From an uncultured Cellvibrio sp. (GTDB lineage Bacteria; Pseudomonadota; Gammaproteobacteria; Pseudomonadales; Cellvibrionaceae): a stretch of DNA of 31,809 nucleotides. The notes beneath the pieces were generated by a model. That model was not told the DNA's origin and made no database searches. It worked only from the letters and a program-made list of their open reading frames with translations. Of this stretch, positions 8,284-17,443 are shown piece after piece. The stretch is from NCBI GenBank assembly GCA_946481095.1, contig CAMLML010000056.1:1-31809 (forward strand), read 5' to 3'. The position numbers and the translations under genes were made by a program. Each line of letters opens with the position of its first letter. Within the stretch, counting starts at the first letter, position 1.

Positions 8284-8366
8284 CGTCATCCCTGCGAAGG
8301 CAGGGAACCAGCTCTTGACTTGATTGAACACCGTTGAGCTGGATTCCTGCCTTCGCAAGAATGACG
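8284..8366. repeat. Paired REP-like palindromic element
   Basis: A 31-base arm at 8284-8314 is complementary to 8336-8366 with 27 matches out of 31, around a 21-base spacer. Each arm contains its own small palindrome built on CCTGCGAAGGCAGG. A related core recurs at 24812-24841. This matches the general form of repetitive extragenic palindromes (REP pairs) found between convergent genes. Here it lies between the recG terminator and the end of rgl11A. Confidence 0.75.
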
Positions 8367-8375
8367 CTACCAAAC

Positions 8376-11057
8376 TTAATTACAAACCGAACCCGTTACT
8401 GTTGGAATTTCAGCTGTTCCGGAATGTGTACCCTGGAATCCAAATTCAACGGTTTGACCTGGTTGAATAGTTGAATTCCAACTAACTCCGGTTGCGGAGT
8501 ATGGATTGCTTCCGCTAACAGTTGCATTCCAGGTTCCGGAAATTCGAGTGCTGCCAGCGTAAGTCCAATTGACTGTCCAGCCATTGATTGCGCTGCTGCC
8601 GTTATTGGTGACGCGAATGGCACCTGTGAAACCTGATCCCCAGTTATTGCTGACAACATAAGCACAACTTCCGCTGCCGTTAGTTGCTGTACTGCTTGAA
8701 CTGCGGGAACTGGAAACTGTACTGGAGCTTGAACGACTGGAGCTCGAAACAGAACTTGAACGGCTTGAACTTGAGGTCACAGCAGTTGAACTGCTGGAGC
8801 GCGAGCTGGAGCTGGAACTGATAGTGCCGCCGGAAGGGGTTGCACTGTAGGCATTGGAGTTGGCGCTGCCACCAGCCGTGGTGTATTTCACCCAGAACCA
8901 GTAAGGCGTGCCATTGGTGAGGCCAGTGGCGGTATAGCTGCGGGCGCTGGCACTGAGGGAGGCAATACGCACACGGCCCGCAGGATCAGAGTCAGTGTCC
9001 TGGTAGATCTCAATCCCGGTGATGGTTCCGCTGACTGACCAGTTGAGTGCAACCTGGCCATTGCCAGCGGTGCCGCCGAGATTGACGGTCACTGTTGAAG
9101 CTGCCGAACTTGAACTGGAGCTGGATGACGAACTTGAACTGATCGGTGCCGTTGCGTTGGGATTGGTACCCACAAAGTTCAAACTCGGCACGGGCGGGGT
9201 CGCCATACCATCACCCAGGAAAAAGCTGGGATGTGGAGGTTGGTTGTAAGCAACGTTTTGCCATGCAATCGCTTCGCGGTACTGGATGTCATGCATCAAA
9301 GTACGCAATTTGTAGGTGGTCGGCGCAGTTGTAGTGAATACCAATAATTGGGTGTTGTTTTCGTGACGCCAGATCACCTCTTCACGCCAGTCACCCAATA
9401 GGTCAGCCGATAAGCCCGGAGTAGCCTTGGTTCCGTTATTGGAAGCTGCACCATAGTTATAGGCTGTCAGCAAGCGTGAACTTGTACTGCCGCTGTAATT
9501 CCATTTATCAATCATGGTGTTATTCAGTTGTTCACGTAACAAGTCGCCATCCCACCATGCACCAAAGTTAATCGATGCAGGCTTGGTAGAAGTAATCAGT
9601 GTGCCGCTGGCAGAGTAGATACCGCCAGCCGAAGCCCAACTCTCACTACCGGCGTAACGTGGATCGATATCCATGGTGACCCCTCTTCCAATATCGGATG
9701 TCAAGCCGGGAATACTCCAAATAATTTGACCGGTTTTCGCATCATGCATTTCCACACCATGATTGCCGTAACAGCTTGGACATTCGTGAGGCATGTAAAC
9801 CTCCAAACCCGGGCGGCTTGGTAACAGATCACCAAGATGCAGCGCATCACCATGGCCCAAGCCGGTGGAGTAAAGCAGGGTTCCATTGTCATTAATAGTG
9901 GCGGCACCGTAGACGATCTCGTCTTTTCCATCCTGATCCACATCACCAATTGTCAGGCTGTGAGCACCTTGTCCAGCTGCTGCGCCATTTCCACTCGCGG
10001 TACTGTCAAAGGTCCAGCGACGACTCAGTGTGCCATTACGCCAGTCCCACGCCACCAACACTGCACGAGTGTAATAACCACGCGCCATTACCAGACTTGG
10101 GCGTGATCCATCCAGATAGGCAACTCCGGCCAGAAATCGATCGACACGATTACCGTAGCTGTCACCCCAACTACTGACTGTGCCACGCGCCGGCAAATAG
10201 TCAGTTGAGGCCATGGCCACACCGGTTTGACCATTGAAAATGGTCAGGTATTCCGCACCTGACAAAACATACCCGGCGGAGGTGCGGTAGTCAGCGTTGG
10301 CATTGGATCCACCTTGCACATTGCCAGCGGCGTCTCTTGTTCCTGGTGCTGTGCGCATAGCAACTTCGGCTTTACCGTCACCATCCAGGTCATAGACCAT
10401 AAATTGGGTGTAGTGGGCACCAGCGCGAACGTTTTTACCCAAATCAATGCGCCACATTTGTTGACCTGTCATCTCATAGGCATCGATGAAGACGTTACCG
10501 GTATAACCGGATTGAGAGTTGTCTTTTGCGTTTGATGGATCCCACTTGACCACTATTTCGTATTGTCCATCGCCATCCAGATCACCCACGCTCAAATCAT
10601 TGGGTGAATAGGTATAAGCCTCACCCGCAGGGGTAGTGCCACCGTTTGGACGATTCAAATTAATCAAGAGATAAGGGTTACTCCAGGTCGCTTTGGCAGC
10701 GTTTGCGGCCAATTCAACACCGTTGATAATCGGACGAACGGTGTAAGCCGCACTGGTGGTGCCACTTGAGTCGAGATAGTTAGTACTGTTGGTGACAGGC
10801 GTTGACGTAATTTTGGTGCCGTTTCTATAAACGTTGAAACTAACATTGCTGGGGTCATCACCCAACATCCTCCAGCTGATGTAAACACCGTTACCGGAAG
10901 GCAGCGCCACTACACCGCGATCTAAATATTCAGCTTGGCGCGCGGCAAAACCGGGTAGGGCGCACAGGCCAGACAGCGTAAGGCAAGTCAGTGCCAGAAA
11001 GTATCTCTTAATGCGTTGGCTTTTTGAGCGAACGGGCTCAATAGGTTCTTTATACAT
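8376..11057 (-). CDS. rgl11A: Secreted PL11 rhamnogalacturonan lyase with FnIII and CBM2 modules
   Basis: An 893-residue enzyme that cleaves the rhamnogalacturonan I backbone of pectin by beta-elimination outside the cell. A signal peptide ends near residue 38. The PL11 catalytic beta-propeller covers about 40-635 and shows calcium-type loops DLDGDGQYE (159-167) and DLDGDGKAE (223-231). Then come a first poly-serine linker (about 639-654), a fibronectin III domain (655-741), a long Ser-rich linker (742-797) and a family 2 cellulose-binding module (798-893) framed by Cys798 and Cys892, with candidate binding tryptophans 806, 843 and 860. The same order is known for Cellvibrio japonicus Rgl11A, whose CBM2a binds cellulose. 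An AAAGAGAA ribosome site precedes the ATG. Confidence 0.93.
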   Translation of the reverse strand: MYKEPIEPVRSKSQRIKRYFLALTCLTLSGLCALPGFAARQAEYLDRGVVALPSGNGVYISWRMLGDDPSNVSFNVYRNGTKITSTPVTNSTNYLDSSGTTSAAYTVRPIINGVELAANAAKATWSNPYLLINLNRPNGGTTPAGEAYTYSPNDLSVGDLDGDGQYEIVVKWDPSNAKDNSQSGYTGNVFIDAYEMTGQQMWRIDLGKNVRAGAHYTQFMVYDLDGDGKAEVAMRTAPGTRDAAGNVQGGSNANADYRTSAGYVLSGAEYLTIFNGQTGVAMASTDYLPARGTVSSWGDSYGNRVDRFLAGVAYLDGSRPSLVMARGYYTRAVLVAWDWRNGTLSRRWTFDSTASGNGAAAGQGAHSLTIGDVDQDGKDEIVYGAATINDNGTLLYSTGLGHGDALHLGDLLPSRPGLEVYMPHECPSCYGNHGVEMHDAKTGQIIWSIPGLTSDIGRGVTMDIDPRYAGSESWASAGGIYSASGTLITSTKPASINFGAWWDGDLLREQLNNTMIDKWNYSGSTSSRLLTAYNYGAASNNGTKATPGLSADLLGDWREEVIWRHENNTQLLVFTTTAPTTYKLRTLMHDIQYREAIAWQNVAYNQPPHPSFFLGDGMATPPVPSLNFVGTNPNATAPISSSSSSSSSSSSAASTVTVNLGGTAGNGQVALNWSVSGTITGIEIYQDTDSDPAGRVRIASLSASARSYTATGLTNGTPYWFWVKYTTAGGSANSNAYSATPSGGTISSSSSSRSSSSTAVTSSSSRSSSVSSSSRSSSSTVSSSRSSSSTATNGSGSCAYVVSNNWGSGFTGAIRVTNNGSSAINGWTVNWTYAGSTRISGTWNATVSGSNPYSATGVSWNSTIQPGQTVEFGFQGTHSGTAEIPTVTGSVCN

Positions 11058-11132
11058 AAAAAGTTCTCTTTATTAATTATTGGTATTCAATGTCTTCCGA
11101 CTGATGCGGTTATCCGCCTGGATGGTGCATAT

Positions 11133-11161
11133 GCTATAGGAGTGCGATTTATAATCAACAA
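11133..11161 (-). promoter_or_regulatory. Candidate sigma-70 promoter for rgl11A
   Basis: On the minus strand TTGTTG (11161-11156) and TATAGC (11138-11133) are spaced 17 bases apart and would start transcription about 70 bases before the lyase ATG. The near-palindrome GATTTATAATC (11146-11156) sits in the spacer. The match is moderate and unproven. Confidence 0.35.
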
Positions 11162-11244
11162 TCACATTTCTTTTATGAGGTTTCTACCACAAAATACGCG
11201 AGATACCGGTTACTCAGCAGGAACTCAAAAGAAACTGTTACGAA

Positions 11245-11275
11245 TTGACATGAATAACCTCCTGATACTCATAAT
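11245..11275 (+). promoter_or_regulatory. Candidate promoter for the HupE/UreJ-type gene
   Basis: TTGACA at 11245-11250 and CATAAT at 11270-11275 with a 19-base spacer, longer than ideal. Transcription would begin some 20 bases before the ATG at 11304. No better pair was seen in this divergent intergenic region. Confidence 0.35.
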
Positions 11276-11303
11276 CGAACATAATTACTGACACGGTTAC
11301 TTG

Positions 11304-12374
11304 ATGCTAAAGAAAATATCTGCCTTTCTTATACTCTTTTTGGTCTCCGCAATATCCCTCGCTCATGAACCTTTTGAGATTACAGCGACAGCCAGAATAT
11401 TGCCCAACCAGATTTCTATTAATCTGTTAATTACGGATACCACAGCTGCAAAACTCTGCTTGCCTGACAAGCCAGTATCCAGATTACATGATTTGGAATT
11501 TGAGCAATTTTATGCTGACATTGAGCGCTGCGTCGCCTCTATGCTGTCGTTAAAAATGGGGGAAACCTCGCTAGCGCCTACAAGATGGGAACTCAAGCTC
11601 ACTGAAGAAAAAGATCTTGATGCCACGATTTATTATGTCCCTGCACAAGCATCAGAGCTATTAATCGAAGCAACCTATCTCGCAAGATTGGATGAAAATT
11701 ACGGCAGTACTTTTACAGCAACCAGCCAACATGAATTTTTAGCACAAAAATTTTTGCAAGGTGAAAATCGAACCCTTCTGCTCAAGCTTGGTAACGATAC
11801 AAGCCCGCAAAGAGAAAGTTTTGGCAGTTTTGTTTTATTGGGAATAGAACATATTGTCCTGGGTTTTGACCATCTACTGTTTCTTGCAGGACTTCTGGTA
11901 TTAGGTCGTCAATGGAAATATTTAATTGCAGTGATAACGGCTTTTACAATTGCACATTCAATTACTTTAGTCCTTTCTGCACTTGGTTTGATCTACTTGC
12001 CGGGAGGTCTGGTTGAAGCCTGTATTGCTGCCAGTATTGTCTATGTTGCTGTAGAAAACCTGTGGCTGATTTATAAAAATCAACAACCCAAATGGCGTTG
12101 GCTTATGGCATTTTTATTCGGACTATTGCATGGTTTTGGGTTCGCAGGTGCTCTACGGGAAACGGGAATAGTGTCTGGCGAAAATTTGCTGATCCCGCTG
12201 GCAGGTTTCAATATAGGTGTTGAACTGGGACAACTCACAATTGCTGCACTGTTATTACCGCCTTTTTTGGTTATCTTAAAAAATCCGTTGATGCATCGTT
12301 GGTTGCCTTCATCCATTTCATGGGTAGTGGGGATATTTGGACTTTATTGGTTAGTGGACAGACTCAGTCTCTAA
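11304..12374 (+). CDS. HupE/UreJ_2-family membrane protein
   Basis: A 356-residue protein from the ATG at 11304; a TTG directly before it could also start. A signal peptide (to about Ala20) is followed by an exported beta-rich domain of roughly 150 residues beginning HEPFEITATARILPNQISI, then a C-terminal membrane domain with about six helices. The membrane part has the family signatures GIEHIVLGFDHLLFL, the H-S-I-T-L motif, LLHGFGFAGALRE and FNIGVELGQ, rich in His, Asp and Glu inside helices, which suggests transition-metal binding. HupE and UreJ relatives are linked to nickel or other metal handling, but the substrate cannot be told here: no hydrogenase or urease genes are nearby. It is transcribed away from rgl11A. 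Confidence 0.8.
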   Translation: MLKKISAFLILFLVSAISLAHEPFEITATARILPNQISINLLITDTTAAKLCLPDKPVSRLHDLEFEQFYADIERCVASMLSLKMGETSLAPTRWELKLTEEKDLDATIYYVPAQASELLIEATYLARLDENYGSTFTATSQHEFLAQKFLQGENRTLLLKLGNDTSPQRESFGSFVLLGIEHIVLGFDHLLFLAGLLVLGRQWKYLIAVITAFTIAHSITLVLSALGLIYLPGGLVEACIAASIVYVAVENLWLIYKNQQPKWRWLMAFLFGLLHGFGFAGALRETGIVSGENLLIPLAGFNIGVELGQLTIAALLLPPFLVILKNPLMHRWLPSSISWVVGIFGLYWLVDRLSL

Positions 12375-12509
12375 TTGAAGAACAAATGGCACCGCTTTCC
12401 TTTTTCGAATCTTCTTGCAGTATTTCTATTGATCTTCGTATAGCACTTTCAAAATTCTCGGCTAGGCTTAGATGACAACTCGTTATTCAGATACAAGAGG
12501 AGTCGCTCA

Positions 12510-13910
12510 GTGTCTTTATCCAGCAGTGTCCAAAACATCTTAAAAAAACAACAAATTCCTTTTGCAAATGCTGTGGTATCGCTGAGCGAAAATGACAATT
12601 CACAATGGCATGATGAGTATTTACGATCTATGAGTGCGGCAAAATCCGTCATATTGCAAGATGCGAAAGGAAAGGTTCAGGTGATTTTTCCTGCAGACAG
12701 GCTACTCGATCTCAATAGCGTCAATCGTTATCTGGGGCGTGAATTACACGCACTTAAACCGGAAGATGTCGCAAAATTCTGCAAAGAACACCAACTGAAA
12801 ACTATTCCCGCATTACCCAAGCTGGAAGGATTGCAAACATTGGTAGATAAAAGTTTACTGGAACGCAGTGAGCTATGGGCAGACTCGGGCAATGATGAAG
12901 AATTATTGCGATTCAGTCAGGAGGAATTTGCAAAAATTCTTGACGATGCAAAAGTGGTCGATCTGTCGCTGCCTTTGGCACCACTTGAAATCGATGATGC
13001 GGTTATTTCAGATACCGACCACATACTGAACGCTGTCAAAAATTTCACCAAATTACGCATCAAACAACGTCTCGAAGAAACGCTCGAATTACCACCACTT
13101 TCCGATACCGCACAACGCATTATCAAATTGCGGGTAAATCCCAACGCAGACATCAGCGATCTGGCACAAATTGTGGAGACAGATCCCAGTTTGGCCGCAC
13201 AGGTTGTCAGTTGGGCGGCATCGCCTTATTACTCGGCACCGGGAAAAATAAAATCCATTCACGATGCCATAGTGCGTGTACTTGGGTTTGATATGGTATT
13301 GAATCTGGCATTGGGTTTGTCACTGGGAAAACAAATGACGATTCCCAAAGAAGGCCCACGCGGTGTTTTACCCTACTGGCAACAGTCAGTGTATATGGCA
13401 GCCACTATTGAAGGCTTGGTGACGGCAATTCCACGCGATCACAGGCCCAGTTTTGGCATGGCCTATTTGTGTGGGTTGTTACACAACTTTGGCTATCTGA
13501 TTCTGGCCGAAGTATTTCCTCCGTATTTCCATGCTTTTTGTGAACTGGCCGATGCCAATCCGCATGTTGAGCATCAAGTTGTCGAGCGACATCTATTGGG
13601 TGTTACGCGCGAACAATTGGCGAGCAGCCTGATGTCGCTTTGGTCCATGCCTGACGAAGTGGTGGTGGGTTTACGCCAACAAAACAACCCCCTCTACAAA
13701 GGTGAATATCAAAGCTACGCAAAATTGATTTATGTAGCACGCCGCCTGTTGGCGCAACACAATTTGGGGCCTGGCCCCAAGACTATCCCCGCTGAAATTT
13801 TTGCAGAACTGCATCTTGATCCGGAAAAAGCCAACACTACTGTGGCCAATATTATTGAATCCAGTAAAGATTTAGCGCATATTGCCCAACAGTTATCACC
13901 TCATCACTAA
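12510..13910 (+). CDS. YbaK-like domain fused to an HDOD signalling domain
   Basis: A 466-residue protein starting at a GTG with an excellent AAGAGGAG ribosome site seven bases upstream. Residues about 1-155 resemble the YbaK/ProX aminoacyl-tRNA deacylase fold: ILKKQQIPF, then VIFPADRLLDLNSVNRYLG, then LPALPKLEGLQTLVDKSLL. Residues about 185-400 form an HDOD domain (LPPLSDTAQRIIKLRVNP, ETDPSLAAQVVSWAASPYYS, IHDAIVRVLGFDMVLNLALG), related to HD phosphohydrolases but without the catalytic HD pair and used in regulation. The fusion suggests a signalling protein whose YbaK part is a sensor or degenerate enzyme; similar fusions are known in pseudomonads. It is followed by a terminator. Confidence 0.85.
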   Translation: MSLSSSVQNILKKQQIPFANAVVSLSENDNSQWHDEYLRSMSAAKSVILQDAKGKVQVIFPADRLLDLNSVNRYLGRELHALKPEDVAKFCKEHQLKTIPALPKLEGLQTLVDKSLLERSELWADSGNDEELLRFSQEEFAKILDDAKVVDLSLPLAPLEIDDAVISDTDHILNAVKNFTKLRIKQRLEETLELPPLSDTAQRIIKLRVNPNADISDLAQIVETDPSLAAQVVSWAASPYYSAPGKIKSIHDAIVRVLGFDMVLNLALGLSLGKQMTIPKEGPRGVLPYWQQSVYMAATIEGLVTAIPRDHRPSFGMAYLCGLLHNFGYLILAEVFPPYFHAFCELADANPHVEHQVVERHLLGVTREQLASSLMSLWSMPDEVVVGLRQQNNPLYKGEYQSYAKLIYVARRLLAQHNLGPGPKTIPAEIFAELHLDPEKANTTVANIIESSKDLAHIAQQLSPHH

Positions 13911-13930
13911 GTAAAAAATTATTCGCGTGA

Positions 13931-13962
13931 TAACAAACCCCTTTTTGGGGTTTTGTTATTTT
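13931..13962 (+). terminator. Rho-independent terminator after the HDOD gene
   Basis: TAACAAACCCC pairs with GGGGTTTTGTTA (one bulged T) around a run of five T, followed by TTTTT. It lies about 20 bases after the HDOD stop and 34 bases before the next gene. Confidence 0.85.
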
Positions 13963-13995
13963 TGGTATTGAAAAAAAATTAATTGGAAAATATTT

Positions 13996-14763
13996 ATGTC
14001 GAATGCAAAACAAGCAGCTGCGATTCTTACAGAACGTCGAATCAACGGATCACAGGGTGATAGATTACCAATCGAAATTCGCCCGAAAAATATCGATGAA
14101 GCACTCATGATTCAAGAAGCGGTGACAGAACTCTGGTGCGAAAAAATGGACGACAGTATCGGCGGCTGGAAATGTTTGCAACCACCACAAGATCGCGTCA
14201 TTGTCGGGCCAATATATACCAGCAGTATGAATTCGGTTTCGCCTGTAAGCCTTTGGCCCAAAGGTGATCTGGCGCGAATCGAACCGGAAATGGGTTTTGT
14301 TTTTGGAAAAGATTTACCCGCACGCGCAGAACCTTATACCGAAGCCGAAGTAGATGCTGCAATTGCCAGAACCCATATGGCTCTCGAACTCATCAACTGT
14401 CGTTATGCCGATACCAGTGATTGTGAATTTCCAGAAATGTTGGCGGACTGTTTAATTAATCAAGGCATGTTTGTCGGGCCGCAAATTGATTCCAACATTG
14501 CAAAAACAAAAGGCGAAATGCTGATCAAATTCACGATTAATGGTGAAACCAAAGATTATGCAGGGAAACATCCCAATCAAGCACCCAGAGCAGGCTTATA
14601 TTGGTTGGCAGAATTTTTGCGACAACGAGGGCAAGGCATACAAGCAGGACAAGTGATTATTACCGGATCTTTCGCTGGCATAATTGAAGTCCCTCTGAAT
14701 ACCGATGTGAAAATTTCTTACGAAAATTTAGGTGAAATGACTGTGAGGTTTTTAGCAAAATGA
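13996..14763 (+). CDS. FAH-superfamily 2-keto-4-pentenoate hydratase-like enzyme
   Basis: A 255-residue protein of the MhpD/HpaH branch of the fumarylacetoacetase superfamily. These enzymes hydrate or decarboxylate 2-oxo-4-enoates in aromatic meta-cleavage routes, using a divalent metal. Visible signatures are GGWK at 57-60, IEPEMGFVFGKDL (metal-ligand Glu96 and Glu98), and LELINCRYAD, which carries another conserved acidic stretch. Length matches the family. The ATG has a GGAAA upstream. Its last codons overlap the next gene by four bases (ATGA), so the two are translationally coupled. No ring-cleavage genes are present nearby, so the physiological substrate is open. Confidence 0.85.
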   Translation: MSNAKQAAAILTERRINGSQGDRLPIEIRPKNIDEALMIQEAVTELWCEKMDDSIGGWKCLQPPQDRVIVGPIYTSSMNSVSPVSLWPKGDLARIEPEMGFVFGKDLPARAEPYTEAEVDAAIARTHMALELINCRYADTSDCEFPEMLADCLINQGMFVGPQIDSNIAKTKGEMLIKFTINGETKDYAGKHPNQAPRAGLYWLAEFLRQRGQGIQAGQVIITGSFAGIIEVPLNTDVKISYENLGEMTVRFLAK

Positions 14764-15176
14764 ATTCACATATCCCTGAAAATGTATCGCCCTTTTATTC
14801 CTTTACCATGCCTGTGCGCTGGGGAGATCTGGATGCTTATGGCCACATCAATAACACACTTTATTTTCGTTATTTTGAAGAAGCACGATTTCAATTGATG
14901 CGTGAAAAAAATATTCCGGTGCACGGCGAAAATCACCCGGTAGTCGTCACTATAGGCTGTACTTTTTTACGGCCGATATTTCATCCGGAAAATTTGCGTG
15001 TGGAAATTTTTATATCGGAACCCGGTCGTTCCAGTTTCATGATGCATTATCGGGTTTTCACCGAGTCACATCCTGAATCGCCTTCTGCTGAAGGCTACTC
15101 AAAAATTGTGTGGGTCAGCAGTGCAAATGGCAAATCGATTCCCTTACCGGATCATGTGCGCATTTGGTTTGATTAA
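14760..15176 (+). CDS. Hotdog-fold acyl-CoA thioesterase (4HBT/YbgC type)
   Basis: A 138-residue single-domain hotdog protein. The active-site motif RWGDLDAYGHINNTLYFRYFEEARF at 20-44 holds the catalytic aspartate, Asp25, in the D-x-D-x-x-G-H-x-N-N form of 4-hydroxybenzoyl-CoA thioesterase and FadM/YbgC relatives. Such enzymes hydrolyse acyl-CoA thioesters in the cytoplasm. The start overlaps the stop of the hydratase gene (ATGA at 14760-14763), indicating an operon and possibly successive steps or a shared detoxification role. Acyl-chain preference cannot be read from the sequence. Confidence 0.9.
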   Translation: MNSHIPENVSPFYSFTMPVRWGDLDAYGHINNTLYFRYFEEARFQLMREKNIPVHGENHPVVVTIGCTFLRPIFHPENLRVEIFISEPGRSSFMMHYRVFTESHPESPSAEGYSKIVWVSSANGKSIPLPDHVRIWFD

Positions 15177-15242
15177 GATCTGATTCATCTTTGATCACTA
15201 GTATGCCCGCCTTGTCGTTTTTATTTAATATCCGGGATTTTT

Positions 15243-16244
15243 ATGGACGCTATTCAAAATATTTTGATTGTTCTTGCTGTTGTTCTTGTCGGCTTTTGGT
15301 ATTTCGGTGGATTCAAATTGCTGAAGTGGCTCAAGGTAAGACGTCTCGACCAACAAATTCAGGACCCATTGAACACCCAGGAATTAAAATCACTGCGCGA
15401 TCAATTAGCGGCAACGCAAACGATAGGTTTGCAGCAATCTTTTACCACTTATGTTATCCAACAAAAAATTACCCACAAAGACCGCTGGCCCAAAGTCGCT
15501 TTTGAACATGCACCTGAAAATCCCGTGGCAGGTTATTTTTATGCTGCTTTTTTATTGAGAGAAGCTTGGGCCATTCGTGGAACTGGCGCAGCCAACGAAC
15601 TATCCGCAGAAACCATTAAACAATTCACCAATAAGTTAACGGAAGTAGAAACGCTGATATCAAAAGAATTTGAAAAATTACACAACCCGGCAGATTTGGT
15701 TTTTCTTATTTTGGATGTTTATTTGGCATTGGGGCAAAGAGCGCAAGCAGAATTTATATTGAATAAATACTCGGATCACTTGAAAGATCGTCTGGATATT
15801 GCGATTAAAGATTTAAAAATGCTGTATCCGCGCTGGGGCGGCAGCCATGAAAAACTGCAAGCACGTGCTGAACAATATAGTGCGCAGGCCGGTGCCATGC
15901 TGGGTGCAAAAGCTTATGCCTATTGTCATTTTATTGAAGATGAAGAGGAAAAAGCAGTTAAAGCCTGGCTCAAAAGCAAACCTTTAACAAGCTTGGAAAA
16001 TGAATACAAGCGCTTGCCAAAATCACCGTCCAAAATCGCCAGTTATGAAGATTACAATTTATTGCTGGCACACAAATTATTTGTGCGACTGTTTTTCTAT
16101 ACCAATAATAACTCTATGTTGAAACAGGCAATAATCAATACCTCTGGCCATTTTGCTGTTGATGAAGTGATTAATCCCAATACCAAAAGTGAAATTACAT
16201 TTATTGAAATGGCGAAAGAATTGGGTGTAAGCAACTTTTTATAA
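15243..16244 (+). CDS. Membrane-anchored helical-repeat protein, possibly DUF4034-like
   Basis: A 333-residue protein with one N-terminal transmembrane helix (IQNILIVLAVVLVGFWYFGGF, residues 4-24) followed by a basic segment and then an almost entirely alpha-helical, TPR-like soluble part. The motif LYPRWGGSHEKL near residue 200 resembles the WGGS signature of DUF4034 proteins; this is recognition of one motif only. Paired helices such as NPADLVFLILDVYLALGQRAQAEFIL suggest a scaffold. Function is unknown. The ATG is chosen because it opens the hydrophobic helix; the upstream ribosome site (GGGA) is weak. An out-of-frame open stretch at 15191-15505 is a shadow. Confidence 0.65.
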   Translation: MDAIQNILIVLAVVLVGFWYFGGFKLLKWLKVRRLDQQIQDPLNTQELKSLRDQLAATQTIGLQQSFTTYVIQQKITHKDRWPKVAFEHAPENPVAGYFYAAFLLREAWAIRGTGAANELSAETIKQFTNKLTEVETLISKEFEKLHNPADLVFLILDVYLALGQRAQAEFILNKYSDHLKDRLDIAIKDLKMLYPRWGGSHEKLQARAEQYSAQAGAMLGAKAYAYCHFIEDEEEKAVKAWLKSKPLTSLENEYKRLPKSPSKIASYEDYNLLLAHKLFVRLFFYTNNNSMLKQAIINTSGHFAVDEVINPNTKSEITFIEMAKELGVSNFL

Positions 16245-16324
16245 CTACTGCCAGAAACTGTCAGTAAGAAAATTTATGCTGCCCAACTTGTCATTTATGC
16301 AGCCTACATTTTTTGGAGCACGCA

Positions 16325-17443
16325 GTGAGCTCATCCGATTCGACACCGCTTATGAAAGATGGCCTTAATTCGAACGCCATTCAGCGTATTGGCAAAAGTC
16401 TTGAAAAAGTAGTGCCTGATTTTAATGCAAAACGTTTTCATAAAAATACGCTGCAAGGAATCAATCAACTCGAATTAAAACAACGGGTTCATCATATTAT
16501 CCATCATCTGCATCAGGAATTTTCTCATCCCTATAAAAAACTGAGCCGTTATTTGCAGGATTTACCGCAAGTATGGGATGCCGGAAATCCTGATGACAAC
16601 AAAGCCATGTTTGCTGCCTGGCCGGTTATTGATTATGTGGCCGCTCACGGATTGGCGCATCCTACAGAATCCTTAAAGACACTGGAAAAACTCACATCAC
16701 TTTTTTCGGCAGAATTTTCTATTCGACCGTTCATCCAGCATCATTACCAACAAACCTACAATCAATTGTTGGTTTGGTGTGACGATGACTCCGAGCATGT
16801 TCGTCGTTTGGCTTCGGAAGGTTCTCGTCCGCGTCTTCCCTGGGGTATGCGTTTGCCGCAGTTTATTCAGGATCCAACGCCGCTCAGAGCGATTTTGCAA
16901 AAATTAAATCAGGATGAGAGTTTATATGTTCGACGTTCGGTAGCGAACAATATCAATGACATCAGCAAAGACAATCCTGATTGGGCGATTGGTTTGTGCG
17001 AAGAATTCTTATCAAATCAAAACGACAAAACGGAATGGATAGTCAAGCATGCTTTGCGCAGTTTGATTAAATCCGGCGATCAGCGGGTATTTCCTTTATT
17101 GGGTTATAGCAAAAATGCCAAAGTTGGCATTAAAAATTTTGAGTTGTCTAAAAAAATAATTTCTGTTGGTGATTCTCTGGAGTTTTCATTTCGACTGAAA
17201 GCAGACAAAACGCAGCAATTGGTAGTGGATTATCTCATCTACTTTATGAAAGCCAATGGCAATTTGGCAGCAAAGGTTTTTAAATTGAAAAATGTTGAGT
17301 TAAAAAAAGGAATGGAAATCCTTTTCGAAAAAAAACATTCCTTTAAACCTATTACTACCAGGTCTTATTATTCAGGCTTGCATCAACTTGCAATACAAGT
17401 TAATGGCAAGGAGATCGACCGCCAGGATTTTACGCTGCGTTAA
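16325..17443 (+). CDS. alkC: AlkC-type DNA alkylation repair glycosylase with Ig-like domain
   Basis: A 372-residue protein starting at GTG 16325, which has GGAG at 16315-16318 as ribosome site; an in-frame TTG at 16313 overlaps that site and is rejected. Residues about 50-260 form HEAT-like helical repeats with the family hallmark GSRPRLPWGMRLPQF (166-180) and YVRRSVANNINDISKDNP (201-218). Residues about 265-372 form a beta-rich Ig-like domain. AlkC enzymes of this longer type remove positively charged N-alkylated bases such as 3-methylcytosine and 1-methyladenine and use the Ig-like domain to clamp DNA. The 3' end overlaps the convergent metallophosphoesterase gene by 14 bases. Confidence 0.85.
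   Translation: MSSSDSTPLMKDGLNSNAIQRIGKSLEKVVPDFNAKRFHKNTLQGINQLELKQRVHHIIHHLHQEFSHPYKKLSRYLQDLPQVWDAGNPDDNKAMFAAWPVIDYVAAHGLAHPTESLKTLEKLTSLFSAEFSIRPFIQHHYQQTYNQLLVWCDDDSEHVRRLASEGSRPRLPWGMRLPQFIQDPTPLRAILQKLNQDESLYVRRSVANNINDISKDNPDWAIGLCEEFLSNQNDKTEWIVKHALRSLIKSGDQRVFPLLGYSKNAKVGIKNFELSKKIISVGDSLEFSFRLKADKTQQLVVDYLIYFMKANGNLAAKVFKLKNVELKKGMEILFEKKHSFKPITTRSYYSGLHQLAIQVNGKEIDRQDFTLR

Noticed and set aside
8120..8323. Plus-strand frame of 67 residues at the end of recG
   Set aside because: It runs through the recG end, the terminator hairpin and the REP-like element, so it cannot be a real gene.
9019..9249. Plus-strand frame with a Glu/Leu/Asp repeat opposite rgl11A
   Set aside because: The acidic repeat is simply the complement of the poly-serine linker.
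9701..9949. Minus-strand frames shifted within rgl11A, as signs of a frameshift
   Set aside because: The main reading frame is continuous from signal peptide to CBM2, so the extra frames are shadows.
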